In this document: positions 12,300 through 23,589 of the stretch, in pieces
Layout: the number at the start of each line of letters is the position of its first letter
Position numbering within the stretch: position 1 is the stretch's first letter
Source of the DNA: Nageia nagi
Lineage: Eukaryota > Pinophyta
Reading direction: 5' to 3'
DNA: 64,000 nt
Assembly (NCBI GenBank): GCA_050084985.1
Contig: JBITNC010000001.1
Span: 3,906,001-3,970,000, forward strand
Notes under the pieces: generated by a model
What the model was told of the DNA's origin: nothing
What the model saw: only the letters and a program-made list of their open reading frames with translations
Databases searched by the model: none
Made by a program: the position numbers and the translations under genes

Positions 12300-15200
12300 T
12301 TTTCAATCACATTCATCCATTTGTGCTATGTCCTTTTTGTCTATGATACTTATAATATTTGTTATGTTTATACCAAGGTTTAATGGATTCATAAGGATTA
12401 TCTTTGAATTCTAGAAATGTTATCATATTTTCTTCAAGAAATCTTTGAAAGATATTCTCCAATGGTTCCACCAAACGTGTAAAATTTAGAATTACTTTTG
12501 ACAATAAATTTGCTTGATTATTGTTGTATTTCCCTTGAGGTTGAGCTTGTAATGTTACTTGTGAGTATTTTTATTGTTGTGGCACTTATTGAGATTCTAC
12601 TTGATTCACTTGTACCATATTGCTATTATTAGAATCATTCTTATTATTATAACAATTGGAACACTTGTTGTCACTTCTTGGATTATTATCCTTTCAAGCT
12701 ATTTTTAATTCTGCATTTTAGCATCATGACTTTGTCAATTATCTTAGCTTGGTCTATTTCCTATTAAAATATATTATTTTGTGGTATTTTAATGGTGGTT
12801 GTTATATGCTGAGAATAAATATTACTAAAAGCCTTACCAACTCTTCTTGAGGCAATGGAAAATTCATATCTATAATAACATTTCTCCACCTAGCCACATA
12901 ATCTGTAATAGACTCTTGATCATATTTTGCAAGCTTTTTCAAGTCAATAATTGAAACCTCTTCTTAACATTAATTGATAAATGTTTTGGGAAAGGAGTTT
13001 CTAATTGTTCAAAACTAATGTTTTGGCAAATAATTATAGCAATGCCATTGCTTTCCCTCCAAGGGTCATCAGAAAAGTCTTCAACATAAGAGCATAATCA
13101 TGAGCTATTTAATAATGTGAATATGTATATTACCTTATATGTTCCTTAGGATCATATTTACTCTTAAACTTATCAATCTTAGGCATTTCAAAATTAGATA
13201 TGGAATCATTGCAACCAAGGGGTTGATGGGTTAATTATAAACATCATCATAATTAAGCTTGACATTTCCTTTGTTACTTGCTTTAAGCTCTAATTCTTGT
13301 AACCTTATCATAATCTTATCCTCATTACTTGTTGAATATTTACCTTGTTGTAGAAATGGTTGTTGAGATATAGAAGTTGGATAATTTTAGCCTATTTGAT
13401 TAACTTGTTGATATTGGGAGTCACACATTAAATTCACTTGCCTCTCAAAAGTATGAACTTAAGGATTGTAAGAAAATATATTTTTTTGAACCCAAGGTTG
13501 ATATGGGTTGATTTGAGATTGAAAATTAGATTGGAAACCTTGATTAATAGGTGTTTGGGATTTATAAGAAGATTGTTGTACATCTTAATGATTTCAATTA
13601 AAGTATTAATGTGTACTTTGTGATGTTTGAGCTTGAGCTTGCTAAATATTTTGACATAATTATGATATGCATTTTTGTAATACATCAACAATTTGTTGAT
13701 CTTGGAAATTAGGTTATGTATTACCTTGTGACTGATTTTGAATTGATTGTGCACCATAATATTGTTGATTTTGATTTTATGCACCAAATAATGGTTGTGA
13801 TTGTTGATAAGATTGTGCACTATTATGATTTTTATTAGAAAATATTTTGCACCTTGTGAATTTTTATAAAATCTATTTTGTACAACCATAAGGTTGTTGG
13901 ATTTGATTTTATGAAACAAACATTGGTTTGTTTGTTGATATACTTGTGCTCTATTCTTATTTGGATTAACATATTGTTGTGCACTTTGATAATTAGGAAT
14001 ATATTGAGATTGAAGACTTTGTTATTTATTGATGTTCTTTAGTGTTGGATTGATATTGTACATTTACTTGATTTTTATATTGTGCACTTGGATTTGGATT
14101 TATTTGACATGACCCAATTTGGTTTGATTGTACTTGTTGATTTTAAGATACTTGATGAGATTTCAATCTTGATTTTTGAGCACTTGAAGTTATTATTGGT
14201 TGTGCACTTGGTTGATTTTGCAATAATCTATGTTGTGAACCATGTTATTAAGGAGGATTTGATTTATAAAAAGCTTTTGGAAAATATTTTGAAGAGAATT
14301 AAGTTGCGAATTATGATGAAATCAACTTGATGAGAAGGATAATTTGGTGGTAGATCAATTATTCTTTGATGATAAGATTAAGGATTTTTAGAAGCTTGTA
14401 GATTATAAGGAGCATTTGTATTTTGAGATTGATATTGACTTTGGTTTGTAACTTGATTTTTAGGAATATTTGGAATTTGATATTGATTTTGAATTATATT
14501 TTATTTTGATTTTGCATTGAAATTTATGCTTGATTTGGAACTTCATTTTGATTTTGTATATGACTTTGATTTTGAATTAGAGTTTGAACTTAATTTTGAA
14601 TCGAGGTTTTAGCTTGATAAACATTAGAATTTGGAATTTGAGATTGAACTTGATTTTGTATTTCATTTTGATTTTGTATTTGATTTTGATCTTGCACTTG
14701 GGATTGATTTTGAGATCGAACTTGATTTTTAAATGAAGAATTTTAAGAACTCTTATATGATAATTGATTGAACCATATTTGATATGAAATTTGAGGATCT
14801 TCTTAATAGTTTGATTGAGCAAGGGGAACTAGATTTGAAGAAATTCGAGAAAGGGCTTTGTTGATTTCTTGAAGTGCAACTATGAAGGATTGTTGCTCTA
14901 TTCCTTGATAAAAAAATTTGATTGATTGGATGATTTAATGGAACATAATATGATTGTTCGATATCTTGATATAACATGTAATCCATTGCTTCATTATATT
15001 CAATTGAGCTATTTACATCTTGAGTATTGGGTGATTAATATTGCAAAGATCTTATTATGGACATTGGAGATTCATAGTATTCAATTTTTACTTGATTATA
15101 ATGAGCTAGAGTTAAAGGATCATTTAAGGGTTGTCCTTGGCTTAGTTGATAACTAAAACCTTAATTTATCAATCCAATGGTAATATTAGTTATTCTATAT

Positions 15201-15411
15201 CCCTAGACACATCAACTTGATTCATATTTTGTAAGGTATTTAGAGCTTATGAAAATATAATATGTTCATTACTCATCCTAGACTCTTATTGATTTTGTGA
15301 ATTATATTGATTTTTAATTTCTCTCATTTTAGTTTGATCCCTAGTTTCTACCATATCAATATATGGATCTACATATATAGGACTAAAATTTATGTTAATA
15401 TTAGGATTCAT
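12300..15411 (-). pseudogene. Ty3/gypsy gag pseudogene with Gln/Asn-rich insert
   Basis: Minus strand. Reading opens at an ATG near 15411 (MNPNININFSPIYVDPYID). It then runs through a long Gln/Asn-rich segment (about 14990-13400), a retrotransposon gag core (about 13060-12830: VSIIDLKKLAKYDQESITDY followed by ARWRNV), a second Gln/Asn-rich stretch, and a zinc-knuckle-like end at about 12355-12310 (YKYHRQKGHSTNGC, where the first Cys of the CCHC reads Tyr). The core matches the capsid domain of gypsy gag. Numerous stops, mostly TAA where CAA would fit, and several frameshifts disable it. No pol follows. Which part of 15.4-17 kb is its LTR is unclear. Confidence 0.65.
13400..14990 (-). repeat. 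Low-complexity CAA/AAT (Gln/Asn) coding repeat
   Basis: On the minus strand one frame gives strings such as QVQDQNQIQNQNEIQNQ, NQNQQYYGAQSIQNQSQ and SNFQSQINPYQPW. Almost all Gln codons are CAA. On the + strand it is seen as repeats of TTTTGATTTTGTA. The other two frames yield lysine/isoleucine-rich shadows that look open (13919-13434, 14822-14577) but are by-products of the repeat. It is the linker of the gag described at 12300-15411. Composition is prion-like, which is unusual for a plant capsid protein. Confidence 0.7.
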
Positions 15412-15652
15412 GAGAGTATTTCAAGGTTTGAACCTATGGTGATCTAAATGCCAAACAATTTAAGAAAATTGCCAATGATGTGCACACAAGTAAGCAAATA
15501 AATAATGATCCTATGGTTGATTGATTTAAATATTTTATTTATAGTTTATGTAATTAATAACACAAAACCTAGAATAATTTTTCAAAGCTAGCACCCCTTA
15601 GTGAAATTTCCCAATGGTGTGATATAAAACAATTGTGTCTTATCTTTTTTTT

Positions 15653-15704
15653 AGTTCTTTTAGGTTCAATTAGAATTTAGTTCTTTTAGGTTCAATTAGA
15701 ATTT
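15653..15704. repeat. Perfect 26-bp tandem duplication
   Basis: AGTTCTTTTAGGTTCAATTA followed by GAATTT occurs twice in a row, starting at 15653 and 15679. It lies in non-coding sequence upstream of the antisense gag. It looks like a recent replication-slippage event, since the two copies are identical while nearby repeats are decayed. Confidence 0.9.
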
Positions 15705-17452
15705 ATCTTATTAATAGGATTATTTTCCAATCTTTTTTAGTTTTCTTAAGATAAATCTAGATAGGTATTTTTGGGTATAGACACAATAACTATGGTTGTG
15801 GAACATTTAAAAGGAGAGACAAGTATCATACCTTGGGAGTTAAGTCTAAGTGTAGGTAACATCATGGGAATGAAGTCCACATGCCTTGATATAAACTTAA
15901 GTTTGTGATAAATGTGAAAAAATAAAATAAAAGTGATGCAAATATATATAATAATGCACTTCTTAATCCCTTCACAAAATGCAATAACTGCCAACCCAAG
16001 GATGATAGAACCTACTTTTTTCTTTTCAAAGTAAACTAATGAAATATTTGAATGTGATCAATAAAAAATAATCAAGTTTCCACAAAAGGAAATACCTTCA
16101 TGAATTCAAATTTTAAAAAATCAAATGTAATTTGAGAAGATGTAATAATCCCCCCAAATATGAATTTCATTCACTAATAAATATATGCAAGGTAGTCCTA
16201 AAATGGAAAGAGAAAATAAACAATATTGATAAGGTGTGGAAATAGATTCAAAAACTAACCTAGATGAGAATGCTCCACTCCAACTCCAAGGATGAATATG
16301 TGCTACAAGGTTACAAGTATCTCACTTAAAGAGAGATCTTATGCAAAATGCCAATTTTAGGCAACCTTGAATACTGAGACCAACACCTATAAAATAAGTC
16401 TAATAAAAGACCTAAATTATACATAAATTACTTGATTGTGTCAATCCAAATCCATGAAGCCTAATACAAAATTTGTAAATCTAAAATTCATAAATCAAAA
16501 TTGCACAAAAATGTGATCATGTTCCTAAAACACAGTAGCATTTACTAAGAAATGCAATCAAGACTACATTTACACTGTCACACTTATAAACCTATAAAGA
16601 GGGATTAAATCTAATGTATATTTATCTATTATAATATTGATAATAATGTGATATAAAGTAGAAGTCAGATTTATGAGAATTGGAATAAAATGAAATGAAA
16701 ATAACCCTTCCCCCAATCTTGATAATTTTACCACACAAAATGATCTAAAATCTCCACTAATACTAATAATCAAGACTTGAATCTTTATGAAAAGGTATAA
16801 GGGAAGAGGAGGCTCCTAATGGGCAAAGAAAATGAGAAAATAAAACTTAAAACTTGATAAAATCATATTCTATTTGTAACATGGTATGGGTCATGTTTCA
16901 CAATCCCAAATAAGATCATAGTTATTAGGAAATACAGAAGGGACATGTAACAATTCAAATTCACCTTGGATTACCTTTTCATATTTTATTACTTTGTTAT
17001 GTTGTGTAAGTTAGACACTTATTCTTTTGACATAAACATGTATACATCTTGTGTACCTATTTGATTGATGATATGATTATTCTATGATTAACATTAGAAC
17101 AATAATACTCTCATGTTAAATATTATCATATATGTTATTGTCCAAATTGCTTGTTGTGTTGTGTAAGAACATGTGTACAAAGGTGGGATGCTCTTGAGTG
17201 GATTGGAAGTGATAGCCTGATAGTGATTTCCAAGATTGTAATGATCCAAGGGAAACTCCCTAGACAACCATTGAGGTGAGAAACCAATATAGATGCATGA
17301 GGCAAGGACATACAACTAGATTGGAAGCCTTTTAGGAATTTATGTGAAATGCTTACTTGGTGTGTTGTCTTAATTGTACCATGGAAATGTTTGTTTCGTA
17401 AATGTTACCTCAGGGACTTATCAAGTAAAGTTAGTGAGTTAGTGTACTACAA
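15705..17452. other. Non-coding stretch, probable LTR or leader sequence
   Basis: No gene recognised. The segment sits between the 5' end of the antisense gag and the sense copia LTR. TGTAATAATCCCCCC near 16141 resembles LTR starts elsewhere in this window, and its reverse complement ends in ATTATTACA. A boundary is therefore possible here but unproven. Short open frames near 16570-16770 and 17094-17315 have no family features. Confidence 0.3.
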
Positions 17453-18182
17453 AAACCCCTAACAAAATAATATTAGAAGGGTATAGTGATACTAAGATGT
17501 AAACTAGGTTAATTGATTAATTAATTATTAAAAAATAAATTATTAATTAAAGCCTAAATACTTTAAAAAATAATACTAATTATTATTATTATTATTTTAA
17601 GTGTTAAAATAATAATAGTTGTTTGAAATTATTATTATGAGAATAGTTAATTTAAGTGAATATTTTAGAAGCTAAAATATATGTCACTTATCCTATAGTA
17701 AAGATATAATTTCTATTGGATATTTGGTTAATTAATTATCCAAGTGTTATGATAATCATTATGTATTATTACATTACCCACACTATTTATTTAAATGAAT
17801 AATTAAATTATTTGAAAATAATTTGGATTATTTCTAAATTTATCTTAATAGCTAAAAATAACTCCTATTTATCTTAAGTGATAAAATAATTATAAATTGG
17901 AATATTTGTAACTAATTTGATCTTGTTTTTATTGTTATACACCTAATCCTTAGGGATTATGGTATAGATAGTATAGCATTAGTTACTTACTATATTTAGT
18001 ATATTTGTAGCTTTGTGTGTGCTAGAATTTAGAGAGTCATTTCTTGGAGGATATGAAGAGTTACATTGTATCTCAATGGTCATCCAAGAAGGTGAATGTG
18101 AAGAGTCAATATTCTTTTGTATTAAGGAAATATTCTAACCTAATACAATATTTTTTGATCTTGGAGTTATCTCGACCTAGCA
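17453..18182 (+). repeat. 5' LTR of a Ty1/copia element (left end estimated)
   Basis: The right end is firm: GACCTAGCA closes at 18182 one base before an initiator-Met primer site. The left end is a guess at TGTACTACAAAAACCCC (17453), which gives TG...CA ends and about 730 bp. The interior is AT-rich and non-coding, as expected for an LTR promoter region. No 3' partner was found downstream, because the element is truncated after integrase. Confidence 0.55.
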
Positions 18183-18183
18183 T

Positions 18184-18195
18184 TGGTATCAGAGC
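18184..18195 (+). other. Primer binding site for initiator Met-tRNA
   Basis: TGGTATCAGAGC is exactly the 12-base complement to the 3' end of plant initiator methionine tRNA, used by most plant copia elements to prime reverse transcription. It sits one base after the LTR end CA and is followed by a gag-pol remnant in the same orientation, so it fixes the direction and left edge of the internal region. Confidence 0.92.
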
Positions 18196-18540
18196 TATGA
18201 GGTTTTCACTCTCTAACTTTATGAGAATCAAAGAGTAACTCTACCCAAAATTTTTCCAAAATTATTTTTCTATATTTTTTGTAAATTTTACTGATTAAAA
18301 TCCATTTATAAGCTCATTTTTGGATTCCTCTCATCGTTCTATTCATTTTGATATACAACATGACCTACTTTGGAGCAAAAATGGTGAAGTTGTATACATT
18401 TGAAGTTTCAAACTAATTTATGGTTATCGAGAATGGTTTTTGCAATATGTTGGTGGTTTTTCTAAAATTTGTGTAAGTAATTTTGAATGGTTTTATGCTT
18501 CTTGAGGTGGTTTTCACATTAAAGTTCATTTACTAGCTTG

Positions 18541-19340
18541 AAACCCAATTTACTTGAGTGTCATGCCTATTCCTGTTTATCGAGTCCAACCCCACACCAC
18601 TCTATCTACCTAAAAACCTATTGAAAACTTCCCTTACACACTCCCTTCCATTAGCATGCCTCCAATTCACCTTCCTACATATGTATGCCCTTTCAAACCA
18701 CCACCATCATGCTTCCTATGTGCCATCTTTGCCTTCTCCTTGCATGCTCCTCAACATTGTACATGCTTACCATCAAAATTTCATCCTCCCGTCGGACCTC
18801 GTCCACTAAATCAAAGCCACCACCTGATGTCACCCATCCATTTTCTCCCTCCTTTGCTTATTATGATAGAACCCCTATTTACCACTTCCCTTTGCATGCC
18901 TCCCATACTCTGCACCTCCTATGCACACTCATCCCACCTCTACGAGCCCCATTAAACCCTTCCTCGCATTGCACTCCACCCTGGACCATCCTATCTATTT
19001 CCCTACCCTGCATGCATTATAGAGACCACCACCATTCACTAGCACTTAAAAACTAGCGTGCACCCATGTGGACTCCTATGCATTAGGTGAAATGCATGCC
19101 TCAATCCAGTTAGCACCCTCTAAGCTATCTACCATGTGGACAGTTTGATCACCATGTTAGCATTGCCAAGTTAGCTACCACATCATCCAACCACATAACT
19201 TGCCATGTTAGCATTAGTTCATACCACATAAGCACTCTACCACATTATTAGGCCACCCTTACCACATCATCCCACCCTGCATAGTTAGCATTCTACCTCA
19301 TAAAATGTGCCTAGTCAGCATTTTGAGGTGTTTTTTGGCC
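18541..19340 (+). other. C-rich leader with repeated CCATGTTAGCAT / ACCACAT words
   Basis: Between the primer site and gag there is an 800-base pyrimidine-rich block (CACC, CCTCC and CATGC words), far richer in C than the flanks. From 19130 to 19320 it repeats CCATGTTAGCATT (about 19155 and 19203, with a decayed TAGTTAGCATT near 19280) and ACCACAT (several times). All three + frames are partly open here only because the block is poor in A/T; the frames overlap one another and none has a family motif. Most simply it is a long untranslated leader or an inserted fragment. Confidence 0.5.
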
Positions 19341-19649
19341 TTTTAATCTTGAAAAGTATTTTGGCCATAACTTCTTCATTTTTTGTCTATTTTTAGAGAT
19401 TTATTTTTCATTAGATTTAGAATTTTCATGGCTATAGTTTGAGATGGTTTTTAGATGTTGAAAATATATAAATTCTGATAAAAAAATACAAAATTTGTGA
19501 AACTTATTTTTTGGGCAAAGATCACTTAAAATTGAAAATTTTGAGATATTGAAGTTTTGTTAAAAATGCATTCACTTGTAAGCATTGTTAGAATTGTGTT
19601 AATTGGTAAAGAAATTTGGTTGGCGTGGTCTAGAAAAATTAAGCATACC

Positions 19650-21330
19650 TTGATTTTTAATGATTTTTAGGTTGATGTGTGTGTTGATGATAATCAACCT
19701 ACCAAACCAACTGATGTTAAGGAGCTTACGGTTTGGAAGATGAAAAATAATAAGGCACATTCTTTGATTGCTTCTTTTTTTATTAAGTAGGTTAACTGAC
19801 ATATTATCTCCATATATGATGCTTGGAATACATTTAAAAAACTCAAAAGACTTATTTGACTCCCTTTCTAAATTGGAATTGATCCAACTTCAATTGAAAC
19901 TTTTTAACCTAGAGTTAAAGAATGATGATCCCATGGTATTGGTTTTTTAATTTGAGCCACAATGCATGACATTGACTCTACTGGTATGAAGATTGATATT
20001 GCTCTCATAGCTTTGATTAAGGCATTCTACCTGACATATTCCAATTATCTTGAATCCTTACAAGCTAGTGGTAACTTGAAGTCTCTCACATTTGATACTT
20101 TAGCAAATAAGATTGCAAAACATGAGAATACATTTGGAAAAAAATATAGAGATCCTACTTCAAACACATTGTGTATTTCTCAAAAGGGAAAGAATGTTGC
20201 AAATGATTCTTCTTGAGGTGAAAGTAGCAACCATGGTCATGGTAGGAGGAATCATAGAGGCAAGGGAAAAGATCTAATCAAGGTGATCATGATGAGAGGG
20301 ACAATCTCCATTGTAAAAGATGTGATAGATGAGGCCATGAAGCTAATACATATCGTACTCCATGGGATAAGATCAAAGAAAGGAAGGAAAAATAGGAGTA
20401 AGATAAGAGTAAGAATTCTGATTTCGCCCACTATGTTACAACATATTGTAATAATACAATTGAAAATTTATGTACTACTTCATTTGTATCTTGGGAGGAT
20501 GCATGGTTGCTTGATACTGGTGCTACATGTCATATGATATTTTGAAGAGAATTCTTTGAAGAGATGAATATCAACATTGATGGTGTAGTATACTTTGTTG
20601 ACAAATCTTATATCAAACCTTTAGGTATTGGTACTATGAGACTCAAATTGCCAGGCCTTCCATATATGGTTCTTTGTAGTGTGCTCTATCTTCCTCAATT
20701 ACGAAGGAACCTATTATCTTTTGTGCTCATTTGATAATAAGGACACTCCATTCATATGTTTGATGGCATCATGGAGATAAGGAGATCTTTGACAACAAAG
20801 TTGTGATGACTGGTGGGGAGGATGAGAAGTTATCAAAGATGCATGGAAGTTCTACCAAATCAACAAATTATGCCTACCTCACCCTTTAAGAAAAAGGTAA
20901 TCTCTCATCTAGTCTTTTGTGGCATGCAATATTTGGCCATCTTAATTTTGATGATCTCCATTTGTTAAAAAAGAGAGGTTTTTTGGGATTGCCTACTATT
21001 CTTATGAACATAGAACCTTGTGAAGCATGTGTCCTAGGAAAGCATAACAAATAAGCTTTTCATGATTCAAATTTTAGAGCATGTAGAAAACTAAAACTTA
21101 TTCACTCTGATTTGTATGGAACATTACCTATCCCTTTTTCTATTGGAAATAAATATATCATGACTCTCATAGATGATTACACTAGGATGTGTTGGGTGTA
21201 TTTGTTGAAGAATAGGTCTGAATGTTTTGAAAAGTTTAAAGAATTTCATGTGATGATTGAGCAAGAAGCTCACACTCATATTGGCACACTTCATTCTGAT
21301 AATGGGGGTGAATACACTTAAATCATGGCC
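19650..21330 (+). pseudogene. Ty1/copia gag-protease-integrase pseudogene
   Basis: In order: a gag block (about 19690-20215, including AWNTFKKL and later LTFDTLANKIAKHENTFG); a zinc-knuckle near 20305 (CKRCDR, a stop where Trp is usual, then GHEANTY with the last Cys lost); a protease with intact active site (WLLDTGATCHM, about 20508); an integrase HHCC region (LWHAIFGHLNFDDL near 20923, then CEACVLGKH); and the integrase core with both Asp motifs intact (IHSDLYG near 21100, HSDNGGEY near 21294). Several stops and frameshifts kill it. The reading stops abruptly at about 21330, so reverse transcriptase, RNase H and the 3' LTR are missing. Confidence 0.85.
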
Positions 21331-22810
21331 AAGTTTTACTCTGTTATATTAATCATACCTACGTAAATTTTTCTTTTCTTTCACAAAGATTTCAAGTTAA
21401 TTAAAATCCCTAATTTTTTTATAATTAACAATTCCTTTATTTCTATTAGCTTTCTAAAAAATATATTCAATCTAAAAAATGTGATGCAATGCACTTTACA
21501 AGTGAATGATATTCATAAAACATGAAAATATAATAACATTTTTTAAATAGATTATAATAAGTTGAAAATTTAAATATAGTTCTGTTAGCTAGGTTTATTA
21601 CTATTCTCAAAACATATATGAAAAAAAATATTATTTTATATCTTGGGAAATAAATTTGGTACCCAAATCCTAAAAAATCATCTAATAAATTAGAACGAGT
21701 TAAAATTTTAAATGTAGGGTGCTTACCTAGCTTTTAGTCTTCTCAAAAATAAATATGGAAAATTTGTTGATTAGTAGTATAGAGAGCAATCTTTGTAGAG
21801 AAATTTATAATAATTCAATCAATATAGCTTCAATTCCTTTGAAATTTGGTATGCTACTTTCTCTCATATTATCATCATTGCTTCCAAAAAATACAAAAAC
21901 TTTGGCATTTTTTAACCTTAGGGGGCATTTTCTTTTTTAATTAAATTGGTGGGTGGATTTTAAGGATCTAAAACCTTTACAATTCAGCAAAAAATATATA
22001 AGTTCATTGTTCACTGCTTTTATATGATGACTTCTATAAAAATAGAAGGAAAAATATTCATTTTGTGACATGACAATTTACAAAATGCTACTACTACAAT
22101 GAGTTAAGAAAACTAAAAGAAACAACACACATGATATTACTAATCACTACAAACTTTCATGATCATGGCCTTTACCTTTTTCAATTGCTTGGAAACCTCC
22201 TAGAAGTTTTAGTTCTTGAGATTCTTAAAGCTCATCCTTGTCTTCAATAGTTCCTATACAGTGTCTAATTCACATAAAACATAGGGACTACCTCAATTTT
22301 TCTTATTTTTCACTTAGTTGTACTCTTTGGAGTTGTCTTTTGGGAGGGCCTCTATGTTGGTCACTAGAGTCTCTTCTTAATATCCCTCAACCTCAACCAT
22401 TGTCTTTGGAGACTTCTTTCAAATTTTTTACTTCCTTATGATTTTTGTTCTTGATTGTCCTCTTTAAAAGCTCTCTTCTTATCTTATTTAGTCAACATGT
22501 GAATTTAGTCCTCAAACTCCTCCATGAAGCTTTTTCTTTTTTTCTTCTATCCAAGTTCCATATCTTTTGGATCTTTGTTCCACCCAAGGTTGTGTTGGCC
22601 ATGCTTGTAGAAAACCATAAACAAACCCTGATGTAGTGCTACCTTAGTCTTGCCTCTTTGGAAATGCTTTGTTGCCTTATTTAACTCACTAAAGAGATAA
22701 TATATAATATTGATTATCTTCCCCCATCTTAAATTGTTAAGAATCGATAAGTGATACACACAAACCCAAATGGTCTTAGTGTATAAGTCAAAATAATTAA
22801 CGATAGTCTT
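21331..22810. other. Non-coding junction region
   Basis: Copia integrase is lost at about 21330 and the next clear boundary is the LTR at 22811. From 21360 to 22150 the sequence is strongly AT-rich and stop-filled. From 22150 to 22760 it is less AT-rich; the minus strand reads short Lys-rich, coiled-coil-like frames, and the + frames are hydrophobic shadows. No family is recognised. Confidence 0.35.
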
Positions 22811-23525
22811 TGTAGATGCCTAAAAATGATTTATTATTTATTTAATAAATCATATTTAGACTTCTTAAATGATTAATGGCAATAATATATAAATCAAGAT
22901 AAAGTTGATATTACAATGCAATATCATTTACCATGATTCATATTTTAAGTTATATTGAATATAGCAAAGATTATTATTATTGCTAGAAGTAAGCCTCATT
23001 ATTCTCTATGTCCTTTATAGGCTATAAATACAGGATAAATAGGTTGATTTTCACATATGGGTATTCCTTATGATATGATAAAGAACTCTGATAGGTGGTT
23101 TTCAACTGTAATGGTATCTTTGGATGCCACATATCATTAAGAATTTATTATACTCTAAGCCCTAAACTTTCCTCTCTTATGCACTACATGATTTATCAAG
23201 ATCCATGCCACTAGTGGCCTACTGCTCCTACATCATTAGTGGCATGCACTATCTAGATTAGGAGGTCTAGATTTCAATAATTGACTCATTGCTCCATTCT
23301 TGTGAAGATTTGTTGCAAGCTCATCCCAAATTCGATCCCAATCCTCTGAATATTCACTACTATTTGCTCTTAAGGATTGTACACATACTCACTCTATATC
23401 AAGTTCATGTGTTTCATGTATATTTGTTGTAATTTGATATAGAGAATATTGTTGTATAATCATTATATTCTGAAGACCATTTATTTATTTGTGTTTATTC
23501 ATAATTACACAATTTGAGGTCTACA
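22811..23525 (+). repeat. LTR, 715 bp (left copy of a pair)
   Basis: It begins TGTAGATGCC and ends GGTCTACA, so its ends carry the 6-base inverted repeat TGTAGA/TCTACA. It contains a TATA box (CTATAAATA, about 23020). A closely related copy of equal length lies at 30595-31309 in the same orientation; in the first 200 bases I count roughly a dozen differences. A primer-site-like sequence and a gypsy gag follow, so this is the 5' LTR of a Ty3/gypsy element. Confidence 0.88.
23020..23030 (+). promoter_or_regulatory. TATA box of the LTR promoter
   Basis: CTATAAATACA sits about 210 bases into the LTR. The partner LTR has CTATAAATATG at the equivalent place. The position and the conservation between copies support its role as the element's own promoter and confirm + orientation. 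Confidence 0.6.
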
Positions 23526-23528
23526 TTT

Positions 23529-23545
23529 TGGTGAACCTAACATTC
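23529..23545 (+). other. Candidate tRNA primer binding site of the gypsy element
   Basis: TGGTGAACCTAACATTC begins three bases after the LTR end at 23525, where gypsy elements place their primer site. I cannot say which tRNA it fits. Confidence 0.45.
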
Positions 23546-23589
23546 TTACACACCTAGATCTTGATCTAGAGAATCCTTTATAAAAATTC

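Noticed and set aside
13434-13919. 161-codon open frame on the minus strand, rich in Lys, Ile, Asn and His
   Set aside because: It is the wrong frame of the CAA/AAT repeat; the Gln/Asn-rich frame of the same DNA joins the gag N-terminus to its capsid core.
18184-18195. TGGTATCAGAGC considered as part of a tRNA gene
   Set aside because: There is no cloverleaf or A/B box around it; its position directly after an LTR end identifies it as a primer binding site.
18558-19056. Three overlapping sense frames of 83-123 codons
   Set aside because: All three frames being partly open reflects C-rich composition; there is no consistent codon pattern and no family motif.
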